NCBI GenBank assembly: GCA_016929135.1
Contig: JAFGJK010000068.1
Span: forward strand, 1 to 50,381
Reading direction: 5' to 3'
DNA: 50,381 nt
Source of the DNA: Spirochaetota bacterium
GTDB lineage: Bacteria; Spirochaetota; UBA4802; UBA5550
Shown: positions 16,196-23,612 of the stretch, piece after piece
Position numbering within the stretch: position 1 is the first letter of the stretch
Layout: each line of letters starts with the position of its first letter
The notes under the pieces: generated by a model
The model's database searches: none
What the model saw: only the letters and a program-made list of their open reading frames with translations
Told to the model about the DNA's origin: nothing
Made by a program: the position numbers and the translations under genes

Positions 16196-16603
16196 TCACT
16201 TTATTTCAATCCTTCTCGGCTTGGTCTCCTCGCTTCTGGCAAGCCGAACCGTGAGTATCCCGTTTTTCATCTCGGCGTTGATGCTGTTCGGATCAACACC
16301 GTACGGAAGCTTGACCGACTTGCTGAAAGTCCCGAAAAGACGTTCCTTTCTGATATAGGGATGCTCAGAATAATCGATCTTTTTCTCGCCGTCGATGACA
16401 AGGCTGTTGTCCACAAGGTGGATATTGATTCCCTCGACTCCCACGCCCGGCATTATCGCCCGCAGAACCACCTCATCATTCCCCTCATAGATGTTCACAT
16501 AGGGGAACTCGCGCCTTCTGACGTGTGAGGGTACATCATCGAAAAATCTTTCCACCATGTGTCTCAAATCGTAGAGGTCATCATACACATCGGTTGTTCT
16601 CAT
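16196..16603 (-). CDS. Small heat-shock protein Hsp20 (second of three)
   Basis: 135 residues. The N-terminal helix (YDDLYDLRHMVERFFDDV) precedes the alpha-crystallin domain (PYVNIYEGNDEVVLRAIMPGV, DNSLVIDGEKK, FGTFSKSVKLPYGVD, AEMKNGILTVRL). I chose the ATG at 16603 because GAGGAGGAG lies four bases upstream. A GTG at 16618 would overlap the preceding stop codon. The three tandem copies are different enough to be old duplicates, suggesting mixed oligomers or different clients. Confidence 0.95.
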   Translation of the reverse strand: MRTTDVYDDLYDLRHMVERFFDDVPSHVRRREFPYVNIYEGNDEVVLRAIMPGVGVEGINIHLVDNSLVIDGEKKIDYSEHPYIRKERLFGTFSKSVKLPYGVDPNSINAEMKNGILTVRLARSEETKPRRIEIK

Positions 16604-16614
16604 GGCTCTCCTCC

Positions 16615-17073
16615 TCACTTGATCGCTACCTTGATGGTTTTTGCCTTCTCTTGCTTTTCCTTAGGGACGGTAACATGCAGCACGCCCTTTTTCATCTCCG
16701 CGGATATCTTTTCAAGCTGCACATCCTCCGGCAACCTTACCGTCCTCCTGAACTGTCCGTAGCATCGCTCAGCAAGCAGTGTCTTGCTGGATTTCCCCTT
16801 ATCTACCCGCTCCAGTCTCTTTTCTCCGGTTACGGAAAGCGTGTTCCCTTCCACCACTACTTGAATATCCTTTTCGTCCATCCCCGGCAGATCAGCCCGT
16901 ATGTATATGTTCTTCTCATCCTCCTCCATATCCATTGCGGGGTTCCAGCAGGAATCAAATAAACCCGTCGGCTTTATGTTGAAAAAATCATCGAACAGAC
17001 TGGTGATAGTGCCACGAAAGGCATCGATTTCAGTGCCTATGGCATCATCACGCTTTTTAATACCGAATCTCAT
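16615..17073 (-). CDS. Small heat-shock protein Hsp20 (first of three)
   Basis: 152 residues from the ATG at 17073, which follows a near-perfect AAAGGAGGT. The frame stays open to 17100, but that would start inside the CIRCE element. The alpha-crystallin domain is clear: PAMDMEEDEKNIYIRADLPGMDEKDI, GNTLSVTGEKR, YGQFRRTVRLPEDV, and AEMKKGVLHVTVPK. It is the first gene behind the CIRCE-overlapped promoter, so HrcA should repress it and heat should induce it. Confidence 0.96.
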   Translation of the reverse strand: MRFGIKKRDDAIGTEIDAFRGTITSLFDDFFNIKPTGLFDSCWNPAMDMEEDEKNIYIRADLPGMDEKDIQVVVEGNTLSVTGEKRLERVDKGKSSKTLLAERCYGQFRRTVRLPEDVQLEKISAEMKKGVLHVTVPKEKQEKAKTIKVAIK

Positions 17074-17093
17074 AGCGCACCTCCTTTCGATTG

Positions 17094-17120
17094 TTAGCAC
17101 TCATCTTTATTGAGTGCTAA
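17094..17120 (-). promoter_or_regulatory. CIRCE element (HrcA operator)
   Basis: A perfect inverted repeat, TTAGCACTC (17094-17102), nine spacer bases and GAGTGCTAA (17112-17120), identical to the consensus CIRCE. It lies between the promoter and the ribosome site of the first Hsp20 gene. Confidence 0.97.
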
Positions 17121-17124
17121 CAAT

Positions 17125-17153
17125 AATCTACAAAAAAAATCGCCCCCCGTCAA
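17125..17153 (-). promoter_or_regulatory. Sigma-70 type promoter of the Hsp20 operon
   Basis: On the minus strand, TTGACG (17153-17148), a 17-base spacer and TAGATT (17130-17125). The start point would fall at the edge of the CIRCE element, so HrcA can block initiation. Confidence 0.75.
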
Positions 17154-17213
17154 TATATGAGATTAAAAAAATGGAATTTTTTTTGGCGATAATTTCGCAG
17201 GGCCGACAATATT

Positions 17214-17930
17214 TCACCGCGCAACCTCCACAGCCCCGACGTTTCGAAGCCTTCGGAAGAGAGTCCTGGCGGTGATAACGCCAATGGGAGAAATATCAAG
17301 CCCCGCATACCTGAAGCCCCCCGCCACCCAGGTATTGCAGGTATTGAAGAGATCGTATTTTTTCGTAGATTTGTAAAAGATCACACCGTCGCCCCGTTTT
17401 GATGCGATGACCGGGGCTCCATCAGGACCCATCAGGACCGATGCGCCGATATATTCGCAGAGCCGGTGATACTGACCGTATCCCATCATCACCTTAACCG
17501 CGCTGTCGCTCCAGGCGGCGGCATCGCCGATAGCGGCATTGAATCCCTCTATCCTGACCACGCTGCTCGTGGGAACCATGAGCGCCCTGACTCCGGCACC
17601 CAGGCCAGGGTTGGGGTCCTGATAGAACACCTCATCGCCCCATCCCGCGTCGATATACCGGTACCTTCTGAAGGAATCCGCGAAGGGGAGCGCGTTCACC
17701 TCGTTACCGTTCATCTCCAGTATGATGCCGGTATGGAAGCCGTTGCTCAAAATGTAGACCGCCCTGGATCCCGCGCCATCATTCCTGACGGCATCACGAC
17801 CAGCTGCGCAGAGGCACGGCATCATCAGCACCAGGGCTATCAGAACCAGAGCACCCGTTTGCCGGAGCACTCCGTGTCGCCGGGATGTTGCTGATTTTTT
17901 AACCGAAAATTCCCCTCTAGCGTCCGACAT
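17214..17930 (-). CDS. DUF2459 family exported protein
   Basis: 238 residues from the ATG at 17930, with GAGAGGAG nine bases upstream. An N-terminal hydrophobic stretch (about 25-42) follows an unusually long basic head and should be a signal peptide or anchor. The body has the DUF2459 marks: VYILSNGFHTGIILEM near the start of the domain, the AGWGDEVFYQDP segment, and FNTCNTWVAGGFRYAGLDISP near the end. The conserved Cys, His and Asn suggest a cysteine-peptidase-like (NlpC/YiiX-type) active site, but no activity is established for the family as far as I know. Its end lies 90 bases before the CIRCE promoter of the next operon. Confidence 0.85.
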   Translation of the reverse strand: MSDARGEFSVKKSATSRRHGVLRQTGALVLIALVLMMPCLCAAGRDAVRNDGAGSRAVYILSNGFHTGIILEMNGNEVNALPFADSFRRYRYIDAGWGDEVFYQDPNPGLGAGVRALMVPTSSVVRIEGFNAAIGDAAAWSDSAVKVMMGYGQYHRLCEYIGASVLMGPDGAPVIASKRGDGVIFYKSTKKYDLFNTCNTWVAGGFRYAGLDISPIGVITARTLFRRLRNVGAVEVAR

Positions 17931-17998
17931 AATGTATCGCTCCTCTCTGCGATGAAGGGGGTATGCCATGCCGCCCTGGGTAGTTCGTCGATGCACGG

Positions 17999-18997
17999 TT
18001 ATTTATACAGGGGGGCCTGCGTCACGGAATAGGTCTCGCCGTCAAAGACCATGTGCAGCGCCATGATCCTCTTCGAGGGGACGACGATCTTCACCTCGTC
18101 GGGCTGACGTATGTTATTGGCCCTCCTGTACTGTGTCCCCTTCCGGTCCAGCTCCCAGCGTTCCATTTTTACCAGATGCTGGTCGTCCACGGCGATCTTG
18201 TGCCTGTATGATGCGTTCAGCGACGCGGGCGCCGTTTCCGTTCTCCCGGCATAGATACCGTCTATGTACACCTTGTAGAATACCATCTCCCCGGACACAC
18301 TGCCGTCCGCGGGAACGTCGGCGGCACTGACCTGCAGGTTGTACCCATCGGGCTCCAGGAAGACCTTCGATGAGGAGAAGATATAGACGCTCTTCCCGGA
18401 AACGAGGTCCACCACCTCGCTATCGACATCATCGGCGGCGATGAGGAGCCGTTCGGACACTATCTGGCGAAAGCGGCAGTTTTTCTGAAGAGAGAGGGGT
18501 ATTGTCATGCCGCTACTGCTGATCTCCGGCCTGCCGCGGACGATTTGCAGCATCACCGGCACGTCGTTCAGCACCGCGATGTCGGCGACACCGGAAATCG
18601 ATTCGAGATCGCCCGTATCAAGGGATACCTTCAGCATTCCCCCCACGGAATCGGACGCTCTCTCTCCCAGCAGGTAAAGGGTGTTGCCTGCCACAGCGAG
18701 CTTCCCGACGGAAAATTCATTGACCCTTCCGGGGAGCGACCGCTCCCGCCACATACCGCTTTCACAGCTGAATGACCCGAGCTTCGCCCTCCCCCCCTCC
18801 TTCATCAGGCAGTAAAAAGTGCCCCCCGAAAGCGCGCTGACCGCTTCGCCGCCGATCTCCTTCACCGTGCCGTTCCCCAGGGTCAGCAGCACCCTGGGCC
18901 CACAGCGCTCCAGGCGCGGGCATGTGTTCGTGTCGGCCACGAGGGGGGAAAGCATGGCGATGCCCATGGCGACAGCTGCTATGGAGCTAAATCTTTT
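17999..18997 (-). CDS. Exported protein of unknown function, overlaps panP-like gene
   Basis: Not recognised. The sequence shows a signal-peptide-like start (LKRFSSIAAVAMGIAML, then SPLVAD), many short beta strands suggestive of a propeller or beta-sandwich, and a C-terminal domain with an IYAGRTETAPASLNASYRHKI stretch that recalls PEGA-type surface repeats. The start is uncertain. I used TTG at 18997, which keeps the basic residues before the hydrophobic core and overlaps the upstream stop. ATG at 18967 would cut the signal short, and the longer TTG at 19057 runs far into the upstream gene. It is probably coupled to that gene. Confidence 0.65.
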   Translation of the reverse strand, partial: KRFSSIAAVAMGIAMLSPLVADTNTCPRLERCGPRVLLTLGNGTVKEIGGEAVSALSGGTFYCLMKEGGRAKLGSFSCESGMWRERSLPGRVNEFSVGKLAVAGNTLYLLGERASDSVGGMLKVSLDTGDLESISGVADIAVLNDVPVMLQIVRGRPEISSSGMTIPLSLQKNCRFRQIVSERLLIAADDVDSEVVDLVSGKSVYIFSSSKVFLEPDGYNLQVSAADVPADGSVSGEMVFYKVYIDGIYAGRTETAPASLNASYRHKIAVDDQHLVKMERWELDRKGTQYRRANNIRQPDEVKIVVPSKRIMALHMVFDGETYSVTQAPLYK

Positions 18998-20729
18998 CAA
19001 GGCGGTTCTGAAAATCAGATTTGTATATCTTGAGACCGAGCCTGTTCTGCTCCTCAAGAATCTCCTTCAGTATCTCCTGTGTGGTGAGGGGGTTTATGGT
19101 GATGGCCCTGAGAATGACGATATTCTGGTAAAAATACATGGGGGAGTCAATCATCGTCCTGGAGACAAAGCTGTTGTCCTCCTCGCGGAGCGCCTTGTGC
19201 AGCTCTATGTTGAGCTCGTTCAGCACGTAGTTGTATTCCTCGACCCTGGCGAGATCCCTCACCACCCGCTCGCCCGGCTCCCCCTCCAACTGGCTCTCCT
19301 CACGGATCCTCAGCATCAGCATCGCCAGACGCTCCTTGATGACCTGGGGGACGAAGCGGTAATTGAATATGAAGAGCTCCGGCTGGTTCATTGCCTGAAA
19401 GTTGCAGTGCATCTCCACCATGCCGCGGAGCACCGAGGTCAGCTCGAAGGCATGATTGAAGAGCAGCTTGAATCCGCTGGCACCCAGAATCTTGAAGGTG
19501 GCCCAGGGTTTCAGCGAGGCGAAGGGCCTGGACCCCTCGATGGTGAAGCGCCCCAGATCCACGGAATCCTGCCGTATGATGTAATTCGAGTAATGGATCA
19601 GGTTGTTGAGGTCCTTTTCGTTGTGGAAGAGCACCATCCCCATGGATACCGGCGCAAAGAGAAGCTTGTGTGCGTCGATGGTCACTGAATCGGCGGTTTC
19701 GATGCCGCTGAACAGGTAGCGAAGCTCATCGATCAGCAGCACCGCCCCCCCCCAGGCGGCGTCGACGTGGAAGTATGTGTGGCAGTGGTCGGCAATTCTT
19801 CGCAGCTCCTTCAGGTTGTCGATGTTCCCTGTCTCGGTGGTCCCCGCAATGCCGATAAGGGAAACGATTTTGGTCTTCTTGTCGCTGTGCAAGTTGTGCG
19901 CCTTGATCTCCCGGCATACCTTTTCCACCTCGACGATATTTATCTTGTTCATCGAATCCACCGGCACTTTGATAACGTTGGCGTCGCCGATGCCGCAGGT
20001 CCTGGCGATTTTATCGAAGGAGTAATGCCCCCTCTTGGAAACGATGATCACCGCCCTGTCACAGCCGTAGTGCCTGAAAGCCTCATAGACCCCCGCCCTC
20101 CTGATGCCGGGGAAACGCCCGTCCGGGGGGAATGCCTTGTTCCTGGCGACGAGCATCGCCGTCATGTTCGCCATGGTCCCGTCCAGCGTGATGTTTCCCA
20201 GCGAGATGTCCCTGTCCTGGATCAGGTTCTTGTAGAAGCTCACGCTCTTGTTGAACACCAGGCGATGCATCCATGCGATGAGCTCCCGTTCGACGAAGGT
20301 GGAGGCCTTGGCCGATTCGATCTTCACCTGGTTCTGGTTCAGTGCGGCGATGATCATCTCCAGGAGGATCATGAAATAGGGGACGGCGCTGGTCATGTGG
20401 CCGATATAGTAGGGGTTCCCCACCTTCACCGAGTGGGATATGATCTTCGTCTTGATCTCAGTGAGTACGTCCTTCAGCAGGTGGGGCTCCTTTGGAAGGT
20501 GTATATTGGAGAAGAGCTTCTCCAGATCCGGCAGCGAGATGGAACTGTGAATGCCGCCGCTGTCCTTGAAAAAGCTGTGTATCAGGTCCAGGAGCTCCGT
20601 ACCGAATTCAATGAACTTGTCCGGTGAATCCGGCATGATGAAGAGCTTCTGTAGGTGCTCCATGTCGGTCTTAACGACCGTTCTCGTTCTTCTATTATAA
20701 ATCTGGGCGAGGTTCATCGCTTCCCACAT
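18987..20729 (-). CDS. panP: PLP-dependent aspartate decarboxylase, PanP-like
   Basis: A 580-residue group II (glutamate-decarboxylase type) PLP enzyme. Landmarks are the YIGHMTSAVPYFM segment, GTMANMTAMLVARN that binds PLP phosphate, FHVDAAWGG with the PLP-ring Asp, and the Schiff-base Lys in SVTIDAHKLLF. The N-terminal helices plus NPYYIGHMTSA and FVERELIAWMHRL resemble PanP, the pyridoxal-dependent aspartate 1-decarboxylase that makes beta-alanine for pantothenate in Vibrio-type bacteria lacking PanD. That fits panB in the same window. Alternatives are glutamate or aromatic-acid decarboxylases, since substrate cannot be read from sequence. A sphingosine-phosphate lyase role was considered because of the lipid locus but the motifs do not support it. 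Confidence 0.82.
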   Translation of the reverse strand: MWEAMNLAQIYNRRTRTVVKTDMEHLQKLFIMPDSPDKFIEFGTELLDLIHSFFKDSGGIHSSISLPDLEKLFSNIHLPKEPHLLKDVLTEIKTKIISHSVKVGNPYYIGHMTSAVPYFMILLEMIIAALNQNQVKIESAKASTFVERELIAWMHRLVFNKSVSFYKNLIQDRDISLGNITLDGTMANMTAMLVARNKAFPPDGRFPGIRRAGVYEAFRHYGCDRAVIIVSKRGHYSFDKIARTCGIGDANVIKVPVDSMNKINIVEVEKVCREIKAHNLHSDKKTKIVSLIGIAGTTETGNIDNLKELRRIADHCHTYFHVDAAWGGAVLLIDELRYLFSGIETADSVTIDAHKLLFAPVSMGMVLFHNEKDLNNLIHYSNYIIRQDSVDLGRFTIEGSRPFASLKPWATFKILGASGFKLLFNHAFELTSVLRGMVEMHCNFQAMNQPELFIFNYRFVPQVIKERLAMLMLRIREESQLEGEPGERVVRDLARVEEYNYVLNELNIELHKALREEDNSFVSRTMIDSPMYFYQNIVILRAITINPLTTQEILKEILEEQNRLGLKIYKSDFQNRLEKI

Positions 20730-21170
20730 AATCCGCTCTCAATCTCTGGATGGAATAAATACCATCTGTGGGCACCTTCTTTTTCAAGCATTTTTAAGAT
20801 ACTGCAGAATTAATTCTTCCGCCCTGAAAAATTATAAAAATGCGAAAAAAAGAGAATCCGGTCTCTCGCCGTCCGGATTCCGCGCGGTATCACCCGATCG
20901 CTGTCTCTTGATGGATGCTCCTATAACCGAGACATGTGATCGTGGGACATAGGGCCTGGTATGGACGAAGTCACGGAGTTGTCCCGATATCCACGTCTAG
21001 GCAACAGTCAGGGGCATCGCCATTAATCGATTTTTGTTCACTTTATGTTGCTGCGATAACCGAAAAAAAGAGAAGAACCGGAGCTTTTACTAAACCTTTC
21101 CGCAAAATCTGTCGATCTTGGTATGAAGGGTATTCATGGAGGAATGCCACTTAAATGAAAGGAGAGCGCC
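20730..21170. other. Gene-free structured region upstream of the STAS gene
   Basis: About 440 bases with no convincing coding frame. It contains an intrinsic-terminator-like hairpin that reads only on the minus strand (20845-20880) and a set of nested inverted repeats between 20902 and 21022, described under the ncRNA candidate. The part just before 21171 is the leader of the STAS gene. Confidence 0.6.
20845..21022 (-). ncRNA. Candidate structured small RNA ended by an orphan terminator
   Basis: On the minus strand a rod can be drawn. GGGGCAT/CCAT (21011-21022) pairs with ATGGATGCTCC (20911-20921), AGACGTGG-type arms at 20991-21000 pair with CCGAGAC and GTGG at 20927-20945, and TGTCCC (20980-20985) pairs with GGGACA (20944-20949). 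These helices are separated by large internal loops. After the rod lies GAATCCGG/CCGGATTC (20854-20880) followed by seven T, an intrinsic terminator. No minus-strand gene precedes it for over 2.5 kb, so it would end a short RNA of about 180 bases. The interrupted rod and length recall 6S RNA, but I cannot confirm a family, and no clear promoter was found. Confidence 0.35.
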
Positions 21171-21473
21171 ATGGAAGGTTCAATACATATGAGATTTCCG
21201 AAACAGATCGGGTTCCTGGACGTCGCGGATTTCATGGAAAAATTCAACCAGATCGATCCCGGCCTCCCCGTGGTCTTCGATCTCACTGAGACGCAGGATA
21301 TCCATTCCTCCTTTCTCGGTTTTCTGCTCCATGCGAAAAACACCATTGCACGGAAGAACGGGAGCCTTGTGCTGCTGCTCTCCTACACCATCGAAAAGAT
21401 CCTGTTCATGGTGAACCTGGCGGAGTATTTCTCAAGGGAGATCGTGGTACTCTCGGACAGAAAAACCGCCTGA
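21171..21473 (+). CDS. STAS-domain-like protein
   Basis: 100 residues, started at an ATG with AAAGGAG in front. The order of elements (an N-terminal strand, helix DVADFMEKFNQI, strand VVFDLTETQDIHSSFLGFLLHAKNTI, strand GSLVLLLS, helix IEKILFMVNLAEYF, last strand) is that of STAS domains such as anti-sigma-factor antagonists. The usual phosphorylatable Ser sits at the DIHSS turn, so regulation by a kinase is possible. No partner kinase, phosphatase or sigma factor is nearby. STAS is proposed from fold pattern alone. Confidence 0.75.
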   Translation: MEGSIHMRFPKQIGFLDVADFMEKFNQIDPGLPVVFDLTETQDIHSSFLGFLLHAKNTIARKNGSLVLLLSYTIEKILFMVNLAEYFSREIVVLSDRKTA

Positions 21474-21630
21474 TTCATCCTCCCACGGGAGTATGGGGGC
21501 CTGCCACAGAGGATACGGTGCCCTCTTTCCCGCATCGTCACTGATCATGATGAAGGTTTGTCATCCATCCGGGCAACATCACCCAACGGAGCGAAAAAAA
21601 TAAATTGACATTCTTTGTTGGATATATGAG

Positions 21631-21646
21631 AGTATTCTAACATACT
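21631..21646. promoter_or_regulatory. Inverted repeat upstream of the ArsR-type gene (operator candidate)
   Basis: AGTAT (21631-21635) and ATACT (21642-21646) form an inverted repeat with six bases between, 22 bases before the regulator start. A TTGACA hexamer lies at 21605-21610, but no good -10 box sits 17 bases after it. ArsR proteins often bind such repeats over their own promoter. Confidence 0.35.
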
Positions 21647-21667
21647 AAAATTCTGTCGAGGTGTTCG

Positions 21668-21952
21668 ATGAAATTCAACGAAGAACAGGTGGAAACGGCC
21701 ACGGAGGTACTGAAATCGATCGCCCATCCGATCAGAATGAAAATCCTCTGCTACTTGATGGACGGGGAAAAGAACGTAAGCGAAATCGAACAGCAGTTCG
21801 GATCGACGATATCGAACATCTCGCAACACCTCACGATTCTTCGAAAGGCCAGCATCATCAACCGCAGGAAAGAGGCGAATTTTATGTTCTATTCGATTCG
21901 CGACCGGTCGGTGCTCTCCCTGATGGAGTCCATCAAGAACAATTTCTGCTGA
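21668..21952 (+). CDS. ArsR-family winged-helix regulator
   Basis: 94 residues with the whole ArsR fold: ATEVLKSIAHPIRMKILCYLMDGEKNVSEIEQQF, then the recognition helix STISNISQHLTILRKASII and the wing NRRKEANFMFYSIRD. The usual ArsR metal-binding ELCVCDL motif is absent, and only Cys28 and the C-terminal Cys remain, so it may sense something other than arsenic or use distant residues. A GAGGTG ribosome site precedes the ATG. The next gene starts one base after its stop, so regulator and outer-membrane protein are made together. Confidence 0.92.
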   Translation: MKFNEEQVETATEVLKSIAHPIRMKILCYLMDGEKNVSEIEQQFGSTISNISQHLTILRKASIINRRKEANFMFYSIRDRSVLSLMESIKNNFC

Positions 21953-21953
21953 A

Positions 21954-23612
21954 ATGCCCCGTGTACTCTGTCTCCTTCTCCCCCTGCTGTTTCTGCTTGG
22001 GGTGGACGCCTACCCTCAGCACAGACAGCTGGAAATAGCCGGCCTCCGCGTTCATACGGACACCGAGCTCTATGACCGGCTCTCGCTGTGGAGGTTCAGC
22101 AGCGGCGAGATCACGCCTGCGAAGGTGATCCAGGACATCGAGAACCTGTATAAGAGCGAGGGCTATCCCCTGATAAAAACCTATGTGGTGGAGAACAACA
22201 AGCGCCTCCTGAAGCTGTTCATCGACGAGGGGAGGATCGGGAAGATCCTCTTTCTGAAGACCGATACGATCAGCCTTCTCTGGTTACGATACAAATTCAA
22301 GCTCAAGGGGAGGGTGTTCCATCTCCCCTCCATGGAGAACAACATGAAATACCTGAGGGATGTCCGCGGATACCGGCACGCATCCTACAGGCTGAAGGAT
22401 GCAAAGAACTACGACGAATCCCTCTTCCAGTTGGACCAGCTGCTGCACGTACCGGTGATCGGCGAAATCTTCGTCCCCTTTTTCGATCATTTCGGTCCGA
22501 GGTACGACCTGGAGATAGACCTCTCCAAGCGCGTAATGCCGAAGGCAGGAAGCGATGATACGGAACCGATCGACCGCCCCCCCGAGGCCGCCACTCCCCA
22601 ACCCGATACAGTGCGGACCTACTGGATCGATTTCAGCCTGAACCTTCACTACACCCTTGGGTTCATACCCAGGCTGAGATACACGAAGCTCGGGATCCTC
22701 TCGGATCGCGACGGGTATACCGCCTCCTACTCCATGGGGATCATGTACGGAATCGACAGGCGATTCAGCACGCCCCCGCGGATCACCTTCATGAAGCTGG
22801 AGCAGTATTATGTATTCACGCCGGCCTTCGGCAACTACTTCACTCCCTACATCAGGTCCTATGTCTACAAATCGAGCGCCGCCAGGATCGACCTGGGACT
22901 GTATCGCTACAACTACCTGATGATCAACACGATGTTCGCTCCGGGAATCACGCTCCTCAGCCGGCTGCGGATGTATACGGGGCTGGGCATCGAAATCATA
23001 CGCTTCGATAACAGCAAGAACGACTACAGCCATATCCCTTACTACATCATCGAGAAAAAGATCGACATCTACAACTACATTGAGCTTGGGATAGTCCTTG
23101 ATCTCGTTCCCATACGGATCGGCGATCCCCTGAAGAACAGCATCCTCCTGGCCTACGATTATTATGTCATGGTCAACACCTTCCACGAGTTCAGGGCGGC
23201 GGCGAATTTCTCCTTCGAGCTCAAGGGGAGGAGCATCTACACAGTGCTTCTGCAGTACAACAACCAGTGGGGCGATGTCCCCTTCAACCACGAGACCTCG
23301 GTCTCCAGTTCCGCCTTCAAGGGCTTCATGGGAAATTCATACTTTTCCAGGGGGATCCTCGCGATATCGAACGAATACCTGTTGTCGGTCTACAGGGATT
23401 ACATCTATGCCGGCATCTATTTCGACGCCACGGTATTCCAGGCATCGGGACGGGATCTCCGCGGCATCCAGTACGGCATCGTCGGGGGACCCACGGTGCG
23501 GGTACTCCTTCTGGATCAGATGGAATTCTATCTCTACGTCGGATGGGACTGGCTCATCAGGTCAGGCGCCAGCCAGAGGAACATCACCTTCAATCTTTAC
23601 AAGAAATGGTAG
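21954..23612 (+). CDS. POTRA plus beta-barrel outer-membrane protein
   Basis: 552 residues with a signal peptide (hydrophobic 4-17). Residues about 25-100 have the strand-helix-helix-strand pattern of one POTRA domain (LEIAGLRVHTD, IENLYKSEGYPLIKTYVV, LLKLFIDEGRIGKI). A low-complexity Pro-rich linker lies near 205-220, and the rest shows alternating aromatic strands with the last residue Trp (NITFNLYKKW), as in outer-membrane barrels. It resembles Omp85/TamA/ShlB relatives with a single POTRA. The cargo is unknown. It is tightly coupled to an ArsR-family regulator. It ends with a 23-base tail-to-tail overlap with the exonuclease gene. Confidence 0.8.
   Translation: MPRVLCLLLPLLFLLGVDAYPQHRQLEIAGLRVHTDTELYDRLSLWRFSSGEITPAKVIQDIENLYKSEGYPLIKTYVVENNKRLLKLFIDEGRIGKILFLKTDTISLLWLRYKFKLKGRVFHLPSMENNMKYLRDVRGYRHASYRLKDAKNYDESLFQLDQLLHVPVIGEIFVPFFDHFGPRYDLEIDLSKRVMPKAGSDDTEPIDRPPEAATPQPDTVRTYWIDFSLNLHYTLGFIPRLRYTKLGILSDRDGYTASYSMGIMYGIDRRFSTPPRITFMKLEQYYVFTPAFGNYFTPYIRSYVYKSSAARIDLGLYRYNYLMINTMFAPGITLLSRLRMYTGLGIEIIRFDNSKNDYSHIPYYIIEKKIDIYNYIELGIVLDLVPIRIGDPLKNSILLAYDYYVMVNTFHEFRAAANFSFELKGRSIYTVLLQYNNQWGDVPFNHETSVSSSAFKGFMGNSYFSRGILAISNEYLLSVYRDYIYAGIYFDATVFQASGRDLRGIQYGIVGGPTVRVLLLDQMEFYLYVGWDWLIRSGASQRNITFNLYKKW

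Noticed and set aside
18987..20729. Sphingosine-1-phosphate lyase or an aromatic decarboxylase tied to the lipid locus
   Set aside because: The N-terminal helices and FVERELIAWMHRL-type segments fit PanP, and it lies 11 kb away without shared control.
20730..21170. Known riboswitches (SAM-I, c-di-GMP, c-di-AMP) or SRP/RNase P RNA
   Set aside because: None of their conserved cores were found; only the paired-rod outline and an orphan terminator remain.
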